Of a stretch of DNA of 64,000 nt, positions 11,011-21,179 are shown piece after piece. Source of the DNA: Gnetum montanum (lineage: Eukaryota; Streptophyta; Gnetopsida; Gnetales; Gnetaceae). The stretch lies in assembly GCA_015680685.1 (NCBI GenBank), contig MNCI01006057.1, positions 1-64,000 of the forward strand, in the 5' to 3' direction. A model generated the notes under the pieces. That model was not told where the DNA came from, ran no database searches, and worked only from the letters and a program-made list of their open reading frames with translations. The translations under genes and the position numbers were made by a program. The stretch's first letter is position 1; the number at the start of each line of letters is the position of its first letter.

Positions 11011-12335
11011 TTCTTCAACTTTTTGTTTTCCAGTTTTTGATCTTTTAATTTATTGCTTTATGTTTTTGTCCTTTTATCTTTTTATGAGTAATCTCATCTA
11101 TGAATAAAGCACTCATGTGACTCATTGGTTGAGGTGTTGTTCTCTGCTATCAAGTCTCATGTGACTAATTACTTGAACAACGAACCCACAACATCCACCT
11201 ATCTATTCCATTAATAAGAGGTTCTACCCTAGGTACAATGATATTCTTAATCATTAAAACTTAAAGTAATCTTATGTTCATTATACCCAAAGTGAAGAAG
11301 GATGGACTAAGTAGGAATGGCTAGGGTGTGATATCAAGGGGACTTGTGGATTCTCTTTGGTGACATCCATGGGAGCTATCATGTAGCCTGGTTTTACTAA
11401 GATCCTTGTAAATCTAACGAAAAATGGGAGTAAGAGTATTAAAGGCACTCAATAAAGAAACCCAACACTATTCTAGGGGGTGCCACTGGAAAGACATGCA
11501 CCCATGCCTAAAGGTAGGTGGCTTCTCTAGATTAAGCATTCTCTGAAAAAAAAAAAGAGAAAAAATTTCCACAAAGCAAGAATCACTCCTCCCTTGTATG
11601 AAATGCCTAGTGATCATATGCTTTTTTGTCATGGTGCTCTTATGGTTGTCCATCATTAGATGAAGCAATGTGATGTCAATGATTGAAGGAATGGACTTGG
11701 TTTTGAGTTTGCAGCAACAGGCTAATGACACATTAGTCATGCCCTACACTCAAGATTCATTGTGCCCTGGGTTAGTAACCTCATGTCCCACTCTCTACAA
11801 TCCCTTCTACAATTCATCCCATCTCATTGTTCATGTAATTGGGACTTGTGACTTGTGTAGCATTGAATTTATACCTCATCATGGTGGTATTTATGTGTGT
11901 GTGTTTTGTGAAATTGGTGTAGATTGCATTTAACCCTTCTAATGCCTACGGAAATTTTAAGATGTGGTTACACAAGGGCATTATAGGTTGGAACCTACTT
12001 TGAGGAGGATCCACTTCTGTGACTTTTGTAATTTATATTTTTTGCACATCATCACATCATTTATACCCTCTAAGTACTTCATTGCCAAATCTACTCTTTC
12101 CTTTATCATCATTTTATCAAACGTTCCTCAAAACCATTACATGTCCTTTTATGTGTCACCTAAACAAATCAAGTCAAACATTAAACTTTTAGGGCAACTT
12201 CCTTGAAAAAAATTTCTAACTCTAAAATCACACTAAGAAAATAATTCAACATTTATTAAAGGCAATGAGTAAGGTATGAGATAATTAAATTTCTTTAAAT
12301 AACCTTACTAACAATTGATCTTTGTATGATTATAG
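10902..12335 (+). other. Putative retrotransposon intron (conserved donor and acceptor)
   Basis: The donor GG|GTAAGTATG at 10901-10910 lies within gag C-terminal codons. The acceptor has a TACTAAC branch-type box at 12306-12312 and ends TGATTATAG at 12335, followed by ATGGCCCCTAAAAG. The donor word is identical in both other copies (minus strand near 60690 and 39867). The branch box and spacing are also kept near 59228 and 38395, though those acceptors read AT instead of AG. A short alternative donor (GAGTAAGGTATG) lies near 12269. Splicing itself cannot be seen from sequence. Confidence 0.35.
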
Positions 12336-12951
12336 ATGGCCCCTAAAAGAGGACAATAAGGAGACCTTCTCAAGGTGCAACTAAATGCCTAGGGGGAAGC
12401 AAAGATCAAAGACCTCATGTAGAACATGTAGAGAAGGAGGCATAATCATTTAGCATCCATCAGGGAACTCCTTTCACTACACAATCTAGCCAAGAAAAAG
12501 GTGGAGAGGTCAGGGCCTGAGCCTATGAAGAGGAATGATAGCTATTTGCGACATGGCTTGTTAAGGCCAATCAAGTGTTCCCATAGCTGTTTTGTCCATT
12601 GAAAGTGCTGACTCCATCAAACATTGGAACATCAGCATGGACGGCTCATAATCCTCAGATAGAAAAGGAGAAACATCAGGCACTTCTTCAATAGTATCAA
12701 TCTCAAAGCCTAGAGCACAAGATAAAGGGAAGAGACCCATGGAGGAGCCACCACCACCAAGAACCACATGAGTTCCAATAAATTTTGTAATTTTTTATTC
12801 ATGTCCCAATTTTTTTGTATTCAACTCTCCACTGCGACATGAATAAATTTCTAGCTAGTCAATAATCCCATACCTATCAACTATGTAATCAATGAGGCTT
12901 ATCCTTGTTTTGTTTGACTCGAGGATGAGTTTTCATTCAGTCATGTGGGTA
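11011..12951 (+). other. Long 3' region of a gag-only gypsy-type element, ending in a polypurine tract
   Basis: The same ~1.9-kb region occurs, inverted, at 58690-60560 and in part at 38000-39740. It is also distantly recognisable at 43100-45230 and 54390-56437. Shared landmarks are a block near 11700-11830 ('CCCTACACTCAAGATTCATTG', 'TCATGTCCCAC'), 'CACAAGGGCATTATAGGTTGG' near 11970, a splice-like 3' site near 12335, GTCAATAATCCCATACCT at 12858-12875, and a polypurine-type tract just before the LTR (GTCATGTGGGTA at 12940-12951). No long open frame is present. The 5-element conservation suggests cis-acting or accessory-ORF function in the living elements. Confidence 0.55.
12336..12770 (+). pseudogene. 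Small conserved 3' ORF remnant (accessory ORF of the gag-only family)
   Basis: Downstream of the putative acceptor, three copies in the window share a coding-like block. The key parts are 'HNHLASI.ELL.LHNLAKKK' and 'ERSGPEPMKRND', then in another frame 'ESADSIKHWNISMDGS' and 'GTSSIVSISKPRAQDKGKRP' with 'MEEPPPPRTT'. The other copies are at 58770-59211 and 38010-38369 (both minus). Amino-acid similarity persists across indels, suggesting past coding, but each copy has stops and frame changes. No known domain is recognisable. Its place between the gag or pol end and the 3' LTR is where Athila-like elements carry an env-like ORF; whether this is that ORF is unknown. Confidence 0.4.
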
Positions 12952-13830
12952 TGATGAATCCTGATTCATTAGGCTTCAATATTACATCCACGATATCATG
13001 TACGTGATATTAGGTACACAATATTGTGGCCTGGCTCGCAATATTAGATGCACAATATCGTGACTCCTATGCGAGCCAATAAGTACACATGTAGGCGCAA
13101 GGAGTAAGGAAGTCAAGTTTTTAGAGTCAATTAGTAGTTTATTTTATAAGTTTGTTTTCATTTTTAGTTCTTCTCAACCCTTTTTCCCCAATGCATGCCC
13201 GTAGTGTGATGATTGTAATTGTACGGAACCTTTATTCGAGTGTGACATACTTGGACATGCACATGACTAGAAATAAAGATTGAGATACTTCATCATTGTA
13301 GCATTCACTTAGTTTAATTATTTAATTGTTATTATTATTTATNGTAGTCACACTTGAATGCTTGTGATTAAGTTGCACTCATTCCATGTTTAATGAGTTC
13401 AGGGTGAAGAGATATTAAGTATGAAAGTAATAAATAATAATAACAATTAAATAATTAAACTAAGTNGCTTGGTAATCTTAGCGGTAGTCATGCACGAGAT
13501 CCAAGATGTGTAAAGATGATTAAGGAATAGATGCTCATCACACTTAGGCTAACTTAGATTCTCTCTCCCTTTTCCTCCTAGCTTAATTAAAGTTATTTTC
13601 CATTGTCTCTAGGAGTAGCACTAGGTTAGAAAAAAAATCATACACCATACGTGGGAAGACTAAACCATACGTGACAAAGCATATACTAGTCTAGGTGGGA
13701 AGATAGCGGATTGAAATCAATGAGTAAATATCAAGATACCACAACTAGCCCGTATGCGGAGTTCGACTGGATCGTGTGTGAAATGCTCATATTCATATGG
13801 TTGAGTGTAGGGGTACCTTGCCACTCATCA
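12952..13830 (+). mobile_element. 3' LTR (gypsy superfamily) with palindrome-rich U3
   Basis: Starts TGATGAATCCTGATTC after a polypurine-type tract and ends GCCACTCATCA. The U3 holds repeated ATAT-centred words (CACGATATCATG, CACAATATTGTG, GCAATATTAGATGCACAATA). R-U5 matches the other family LTRs (TTTATTCGAGTGTGACATACTTGG, GCTTGGTAAT, GTGTAGGGGTACCTTG). The U3 differs from the LTR at 8625-9486, so the two are not a pair of one element even though they flank gag pieces. A 122-base part is inverted between two single Ns (next feature). The flank to the right is Tat-like integrase. Confidence 0.8.
13344..13465. other. Inverted segment bounded by single Ns (probable assembly artefact)
   Basis: Ns stand at 13343 and 13466. 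The 122 bases between them are in the opposite orientation to the surrounding LTR. The reverse complement begins ACTTAGTTTAATTATTTAAT, the same as 13308-13327 just before the first N, and then supplies the LTR sequence expected next. The same block in minus-oriented LTRs (for example 40742-40890) reads in the orientation seen here. Confidence 0.8.
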
Positions 13831-13860
13831 ACTATCTAAAAGGATGTAGTGCAAAAATAG

Positions 13861-15014
13861 TTGCAGCAATATGTCATTATAGGTGATAACATACTTTTTC
13901 ACAAATCCTATGATGACATACTGCTATCCTATGTTAACAATAGCAAAGTTCAAATGATCATTGATCAAGTCCATGAGGGACTATGCAGAGGCCACATAGC
14001 ACCTAGGGTAATGACATTGAAAATTAGATGCTTAGGCTACTATTGGACTTACATGGAGCATGATTGTATTTCCAAGATCAGGACATGCAACATGTGTCAA
14101 CACCATGACAACTTAATGCAAATTCCACACATTGAACTACACACCATGTAGATCATGTGGTCGTTCCAACATTAAGGGTTGGATATCATAGGATCCATCA
14201 TGCCTAAGTCCTCCGCATGACATAGCATCATCATAACTGTAACCAAATACTTTACCAAATGGGTTGAAGCTATTTCCCTTAGGAGGAAAACATCACAACA
14301 AGTTTCCAAATTCATCTTGGGTAATATAGTAATCAGATTTGATCTACCCATGACCATTGTCATGGACAACTAGCCATAGTTTAGCAGTGTAGAGACCAAA
14401 GCCTTCTACAAATACCTCGACATTAAGCATTCCTTCTCATTGTCATACTACCCATAAGTGAATGGCCAAGTGAAGGCTACAAACAAAATCTTTGTCAACA
14501 TTCTAAAGAAGATGCTTAGTAGTAGCAACTAATGATGGCACAAGCAACTGGTCTATGCACTATGGGCCTACTATAGCACACATAGAACAGAAACAAGTAA
14601 GATGCTATATAGCCTTGTGTATGGGTCTGAAGCCATTTTGCCTCTTGACTTGCAAGTCTCATTGCTCCATGTGATCTTCTCAAGCTTCATTGATGAGGTT
14701 CAAAATGATGAGTTGAGAATAATTGACCTCAATCCTATAGAGGAGGAGTGCATGTAGATGCTTGATTGCATCAAATTGTATCAAGAAAAGCAAAGGTAAA
14801 AGCATCATCACAATGAGAATCAACACTCGAACAAGAGGGAAGATTTAGCCCTTAAGGCCATTTAAAAATCTACGAAAAAATTCTTAGCCAACTAGGAAGG
14901 ACCTTTCTTAGTCACTAGGGCCTATGATAATGGAGCATTCAAGCTTGCTAATCTAGATAGTAATGAATTTGCTAATGTGATCAACCATTCACACCTTAAG
15001 TTGTACTACACCTA
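13861..15014 (+). pseudogene. Tat-like Ty3/gypsy integrase remnant
   Basis: The zinc-binding N-terminus is visible in the first frame: H..HEGLCRGH...(about 30 residues)...C.MC near 13966-14100. Then come the core pieces WSFQH.GLDIIG, TKYFTKWVEA, SLRRKTSQQVSKFI and FDLPMTIVMDN, where the second catalytic Asp region reads as VMDN and is followed by stops. Further pieces are YYP.VNGQVKATNKI (the Glu after NGQ is replaced by Lys-type sequence) and YSTHRTETSKMLYSLVYGSE. This order and the LVYGSEA motif fit the non-chromodomain Tat side of Ty3/gypsy. Its upstream RT is not adjacent: the LTR ending at 13830 abuts it. Stops throughout make it dead. Confidence 0.8.
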
Positions 15015-15059
15015 GTATCTAGCATCGCATCAATGACAAAGCAAGATAAGCAAACATCT

Positions 15060-15480
15060 ACTATGATATTAAACTAGCACAACGAGTCTGCTATGACTCT
15101 AAACTAACATAGAATGTCCTTGGGCTACAACGTTAAACTGGCATCAACAACACACCCATTCGCTATGAAGTTAAACTGGCATAGCAAGTCTGATATAACT
15201 TTAAATTGGCACAACTTGTCCTTGGGACACAACACTAAAGTAGCATCCACAACATAGTTTGCTATGACCATAAATTGGCATAGCTCGTTCTTGCATCATG
15301 ATGTTAAACTAGCACAACATCCACTATCCACTAGGAGATTAAACTAGCACATAGCAGTCTGCTAAGACTATAAAGTAGCACATCATAGTTTATCAGGACC
15401 TTAAACTATGTTCACAATGTACTACGACCTTAAACTAGCATAGCATGTATTCTACCAGCACCTTAAACTAGGTTTTTAGC
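15060..15480 (+). repeat. Degenerate minisatellite around 'TTAAACTAGCA(CA/TAG)'
   Basis: About ten copies of a ~35-45 base unit containing 'CTATGACCTTAAACTAGCACAG'-type sequence in various states of decay. It lies directly after the integrase, in the 3' untranslated part of the Tat-like element. Such arrays are common in the 3' regions of Tat and Ogre-type elements. Confidence 0.65.
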
Positions 15481-17121
15481 CCATCACGCATAGCTCAACA
15501 TGCACAGTTCTGTGGACAAGTAAGTGCAAATACTTCCAATCCTCCATCATTTATCCATGCCTCACAAGTAGGGCAAGGTGGGGCATTGTAGTTGCAAAAT
15601 GGAGTTCACATAGTCAAGAAAACACCTCTAGAACATTTGCAACATTACCATCCTAGAAATTTTTTTGATCCTCTAGAGATGTCCTTGGGCATTTTGCTGA
15701 CCTTCCAGAGCTATCGCCACCATCGCCAATCATACCACCCCCAGGCTATGCTGACAACATCATTAGCCTTGGGTATTTCATTATTGGTATGAGCTCTAAC
15801 TGTTAGCACCACACATTGAAGTCCCAGTAGTACTATGGCCCAGCCATAGCACTACCATCCTCCAACCTTCACCATTTCCTAGGCTTGGAAGCACATCTAG
15901 TAGCTTACCTCCCTACCATTTTTCTAGATTTCCAAGCTCATGTCCTTCATGTGGAGTCTCAAGCATCTATATCACCATCATCCTCAACCACTTCTTCAAC
16001 CTCCCTTGGGTGCTGGCTTCAGTGTGGCTAGTGGAGCTTTTGCAGCCTTCTAGCTTCGGTGCCTACACTGGCCTTCCTACTTTGGCACTGCAAGCTTTTG
16101 CAACTAGTCCAACACTCACGACACTTGCAATGCTCTGGAAACTAGAAATTTGCTCTTATCTAATGTTTTGTGGTGGTTCTCTTATTTTCTTTGGATTATG
16201 TTTACAGGACAAATCCTTGGAAGTGATCATTCAAAGGCACATTTCATCATAGCAAGAAGTCATCACATTGCTCTAATGTGCTTGGTCAGACTTGCTAGGC
16301 CACTCAAGAGTGCACATCCCTATTACCTTGCTATAACCCACTCACATTTGCCCCTTTACCTTACATTTTCAAGCCTTCCCTGCAAGCTTCTCTAATGCAC
16401 ATGGCACTCTTCTTTTAGTCATCTTCAAAAACCATGATGGATGTAATGCAACTTGTCCCATGGAAAGCCTTTGTGGGCTAGTCAAAGCGCAAGCAAATGT
16501 AACACAACTCATCTTGAGGAGGAAACACCTATCCTACAAATGTGACGTGGTTACCTCTAAGCAAAGCCCGTCGAGTGGCATGTAGTCCACTTAATGATAA
16601 GCATTTTGTAGCTAGCATTTCAGAAAGAAAAAAGAAAAAAGCAAAATAAAAAGCATAAAACTCAAAAAAAAAAGCGAAAGGGGTAAAACATGTCCCCCTA
16701 AGTAAAATCTTGCAACGCTAAAATTTCACAACTAGTCCAACCTTGAATTTGCAATTTCCTTCTCATAAGCACTCCGATGAGAGGCTAACATGTTAGGGGT
16801 AATCCATTATGATGCAATGGGTGATGGCTCTCTCACAAGCATTTCAATGGGAGGCCATCATTTTGGTGATAATAAACCTTAGTGCCATGATCATGGTCAA
16901 CTATTTCCTTTAGCATACGATTATCATTTACATCTCAATCCTCCCTTGCTATCCCAAGCTAAGTCTCTTCATCCATTACCTTTAGCATACCATTACCATT
17001 AGCACTCTTAAGCATAGAAAAGCATCCTCTAGTTGAGTACCAATGAGCAATGTTGGTGCCATGCCTACTGTGGTATTTTAGATTCTTTGTTAACATCTCT
17101 TGGTCTACTCCTCCAAATGTT
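15481..17121 (+). other. 3' region of the Tat-like element, no intact ORF
   Basis: This lies between the minisatellite and a polypurine tract. Frames at 15592-15792 and 16010-16395 are short, Leu/Ser/His-rich and without recognisable motifs. Landmarks are C/T-rich runs near 15700-16050 and an A-rich segment near 16620-16690. Direct repeats 'TTAGCATACCATTACCATTA' and relatives are near 16910-17000. I see no host gene. Confidence 0.5.
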
Positions 17122-18880
17122 GACAAAGAGGGGCCAATGAAATACCACCAAATTTAGGCAACAGTGCCTCAATGACAAATTTGTCTAAGTGTCAACACAA
17201 GACAAATTTTTTCTAAGTGTCTAGCCCATGCTTCCACTACTAGGGCTATGCTCTAAAGTGTAGCTAGGATAGCATGCAACAAAAAACTAGATTTACAAAA
17301 TTTTCTAAGTGCAGATAGTAGTTGCAAAATTTTTCTAAGTGTTCTGCTACGCGTCCATTACCTCTACTATGCTCTAGAGTGTCGCCAACATAGCACACAC
17401 TTCAATGGCTAGTTTCACTAAACTGTCAAGTTAGAAGCTTTTAAGCTAGCTCAGCATAAAAGAGGCATTTGGTAGATTTGCTAACTCCCGAAGCTACCCC
17501 TCCTGCTATGCTCCTAAGCATAGCTAGCGTAGCAAGAATAAAGATTGTAATTTTTACCAAATTTTTCCAAGTATCCATGTTATGCCCTATCCCATCTTAA
17601 TATGCTCATGAGCATAGCAAGCATAGTAGCCCTAGACTTCAATTTTATTTTACTTTTTTTGCAAAAGTTGCATAACTGTTGGGCTATGCTCAGGAGCATA
17701 GCTAGTGTAGCAACACAAAACTACCTCCAAAAGCTTTTAGAGCTCAGCATAGGCCTTCATTCCAACTCTAGCACTCCTTCAGTAAGTAAGATTAGCAACT
17801 TTCAGTTTCTTTGCACCCTCTTATGTCCCAAAATTGTACCTACGCTTGATCCCACTCAAAAGAGGGGAGAGCATAGTCCCAAAGCGTAACCTCCAAATTG
17901 CACTATTTTGCATTATTTGAAGGTACATTACAGTCTTAGCACATGTAGTCTTGGTAGCATAGTCATAGTCAAGTAGCATTTTGGGGTCTATTGGACCATA
18001 CCAAAGCATAGCACTAGTTGCTTCAGTGAGAGCATAGTAGAGGTTAGCATAGCCCCACCTACCCCTTTGCCACATGATGCTTAGTCTGTACTTCACGGCA
18101 ACCCTAAACCTATAAATACCCCCACATTTCACACTCTAGAGGTTGGTAATTTATTTTAGTGGTGGGCATTTTGAAGCATTTGATTGGCAAATTTAAGCAA
18201 CAATCACCACTTTCAAAGTACCACTTGGCACTCGAGGCACATTGAGCACCCCACACATTAGAGCATCTTAGCACCTTGGCAACACCTTTGCATCCCATTT
18301 AGCACTTTAGCACACTACAACCCATAGGATACTGTAGTAGCCAACCCAACAAGCACAAACCTTACAACAAACATTTATCCTCACCCTAGGACACCCCAAA
18401 GACTATGGCTACATTGCTACTATGCATGTCTATACACCACATACCTTCTCATCTCTCTTTTGTAATTGCTATGCTCCCCATTTGGGGTGTTTCCACTCTC
18501 TCTCTTTCAAACTCTGCATTTTCGAGCATTTCTGATGCATTTTTCCTTGGTATTTTACTATTGCATTCACATCTCCTCGCTACTTTACATGTTTTTCACC
18601 TGTTTGCATTGTCATTCTCATGCTAGGAAACCCCACTATGCTTAGACTTAGCTAGCATTGGTACTATCAAAAACACCATTAGAACACTTAGCATTATTTC
18701 ACAATATTAGCACCTACATTGCAACTAACCACACCACCCCTTGGTTGCACCAAATACCCTAGTTGTAGTCAACAAAGTCCTTGTTTGATCAACAAGATCA
18801 TCTAGGGCACTCCACCTCCATTTTCCAACAAGTCCATCTTGCCAAGGTAGGGTCGAGGTTGTGTGTCCATTAACCCCTTG
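17122..18880 (+). mobile_element. Polypurine tract and 3' LTR of the Tat-like element
   Basis: GACAAAGAGGGGCCAA (17122-17137) precedes TGAAATACCACCAAATTTAG, the proposed LTR start at 17138. The inverted relative at 21180-23046 shares the start (decayed to TAAAACACCACC), a TATA region (CTATAAATACCCC at 18110) and downstream blocks (TCTCT..., 'GCTCCCCATTTGGGGTG', 'ATCAACAAGA'). The U3 carries five imperfect palindromes of the GCTATGCTC|GAGCATAGC type (about 17245, 17366, 17505, 17601, 17683). The right end is not sharp: sequence passes into the opposite-strand gag near 18880-18960. Confidence 0.65.
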
Positions 18881-18959
18881 GTGTTCTAGCCACCAACATT
18901 CTCAATCGTTACAGCAAGCTCATTTGGAAGTGCAGCTAAAGGATTCTTGAGGAGCTCGC

Positions 18960-20974
18960 AATATCAATCATGTTGCTTGTAAGTATCCTCAAACATTTGC
19001 TTATAATGGATGTATCTAGTGTGATATAGTTGATCCAAGAGCTCTGATTACTTAATGACCAATAATGTGTACTTCGAGTGATCCTTGTGCTTGAAGTTAG
19101 ACCTTGAGGTAGTTGGTGTCATGGCTACCGACGATGCAAGTTGATTGCTTACTACTATGTTAGAGCCAGCTACCTTGTTGTTATTGGTTTTGGCCTTGGA
19201 TTACTTTGCCATTAGTTTTTCATTGTTTGGCTTAGCCTTATTGGCCATTGTTGCTATAGTTGTGGTTGCTTGCTTACCCTTGTCCTTATCTTTTTCTTTC
19301 TTCATGTGCAGGTTTTTGTAGGCCATGTAGGCCAAAGCCTTGCTAGCCTCCACCACATCTTGGATGACCTTGATTTGAGCAAATGCTTGGCTTAAGGACT
19401 ATGAGGCAAGGTAATACAGTTTTGACTTGATGAAGTCATTTATTGCACCTTTGAAAATGGCTAGCAGGTGTGTTTCCGTGATGGGCTTATGGATCTCATT
19501 AAGCAACGTACTCCATCGTTGAATGAATTTTTGCATAGGCTTTAAATGACCCTACCTCACTTGCATCGACTGGTGTAGGGTCACCTTGGGCTTCAAGTTG
19601 TACTTAAAATGCATGATAAATTATGTAAGAAACTCCTCCAAAGAAGTGATGGAGGTCCTAGGGAGTGCACAGTACCAATCTAGTGCCTTGCCTATCAAGG
19701 ACATTATGAACACATAGATGATTATGTGTGGCCATGCCTGTAGTAAAAGGCATTCTAACTAGAAGGTCACTAGATGGGCGTTAGGGTCTCCTTCACTATT
19801 GTATTTGGTAGATTGGGGTAGAGGGACCTTGGTAGGTAGTGCTAGTGGTGGAATTATAAGATTGATTACATCATCCTGATAAAAGTCCATCATATGGATG
19901 GCTTCAGAGGAGGCATCCTTGAATCACTTAACATCTTTAGTGAGGCTTTAGATTAGTTAGAATGCTTAATCCAAGCCTAGTGCAATTGTGGTAGGTTGTT
20001 TGGGTTGTGTAGCCCACTGTACCATTTGGTTGGCCCACGACCTAGTTCTAGGTTATGTGACCACACAAGATGCTTGTTGCATGGGTTGTGCAATGGACAC
20101 AACACCCAACCCGCACCACGTGTTTGTGGGTTGGGCTATTGCAAAGGGTGCTAACATGATAGGAAATAGGAAAAAATATGCCCAAGTTGTATGTGGCTAC
20201 AAGATGATAGGAAATAAGACAAATAATGCCTGAGCTAGATGTGGCTGAGAGATATGCATGGTCTACACATAAGGTTGTGTAGGCGTACCATTTAATGGCG
20301 CAGAGGGTTGAACAAGTTAAGCATGCTACATAGGCTATGAAAGCTACATAGGCTGGGAAGGTATGATGAAAGCTAAAGGGATTTGCACTATCCTAACACA
20401 TTTGCTATGTTTGGTGGGTTGCCACCATAGGTATGGACCTAGGAAGTGATACTCGATTGACAATTGTCTCCTAAAAGATAGATTGGTGAGATAATCAAGG
20501 CATGAAAGTGGAGGTTTTTAATTTGAATAACATGTGGAATGAGTCATCATGCTTAGATCAAGCTTCAAACTCATCCACATCCTCGTGCAGGGGCTCCTCA
20601 TAGTTGGTCCTTGCCTCATGAACCATGTTTCAAATGAGGTTGTCTAGCATCCACAGGTAGGCTTCTATGAGTGGAATAAAGTGTATATTGGAAGGGAGCC
20701 ATTCCCTCTCACTGTAATGGATAAGCTCAAAACTACATTTGGCATTGATTTCTTGGTAGTTTACATACAAACCCCCCTAGAGCTCTACACCAACAAAGTT
20801 ATATTACTTGTCATTAAGCACCATGAACTCAAGAGATAGGTTGTGTTGCTTGAAAGATTACCTTTCTACTAGGATAGGATCCCTAGCCCTAGGTAGGTCA
20901 ATTATGATCTCTTGTTGAATGGATCAGACAACAACTACGCTTGAAGTAGAGGTTGAAGGTTGTTCAAGGTTCAT
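18960..20974 (-). pseudogene. Tat-like Ty3/gypsy gag remnant
   Basis: Read on the minus strand from an ATG at 20974 (MNLEQPST), one dominant frame with scattered stops runs to about 18960. Key pieces in order: IIIDLPRARDPILVER, EWLPSNIHFIPLIEAYL, NLI.NMVHEARTNYEEPLHED, GDPNAHLVTF and VFIMSLIGKALDWYCALP. These are followed by TSLEEFLT, QKFIQRWSTLLNEIHKPITE and HLLAIFKGAINDFIKSKLYY. The ALDWYCALP and SLEEF motifs are typical of Retrotrans_gag. A Lys-rich region and 'NFKHKDHSKYTLL' follow. Its LTR lies to the right (21180-23046). It belongs to the same family as, but opposite orientation to, the integrase and LTR at 13861-18880. Confidence 0.75.
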
Positions 20975-21179
20975 GGTCCAATGAGGAAATGCAAAGGTTG
21001 CTAAACGTAAAAGGAAGAAAAATGGCTAACTTTTCTAATTGAGAAAAATGGATAAGTGCAAGAATGCAAAAAAACAACTACTAAGTGTAAAAACGTTGAA
21101 AAATGGCTAAGTGTAAAACATAGAAAGAATGACTATGTAAAATTGTAGAAAAATGACAAAGTATAAACTATTTAAAAAA

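Noticed and set aside
8625-13830. Interpreting 8625-13830 as one complete LTR element
   Set aside because: The two LTRs have unrelated U3 regions and flanking 5-mers differ (CTTTG versus ACTAT), so they belong to different insertions.
15060-15480. CRISPR-like array
   Set aside because: Units are degenerate, spacers are not unique and of constant length, and the context is a plant retrotransposon 3' region.
17821-18132. 103-codon minus-strand frame and neighbouring small frames in 17.6-18.6 kb
   Set aside because: They lie antisense inside the U3-R part of a Tat-like LTR, are not conserved in the inverted copy and show no motif.
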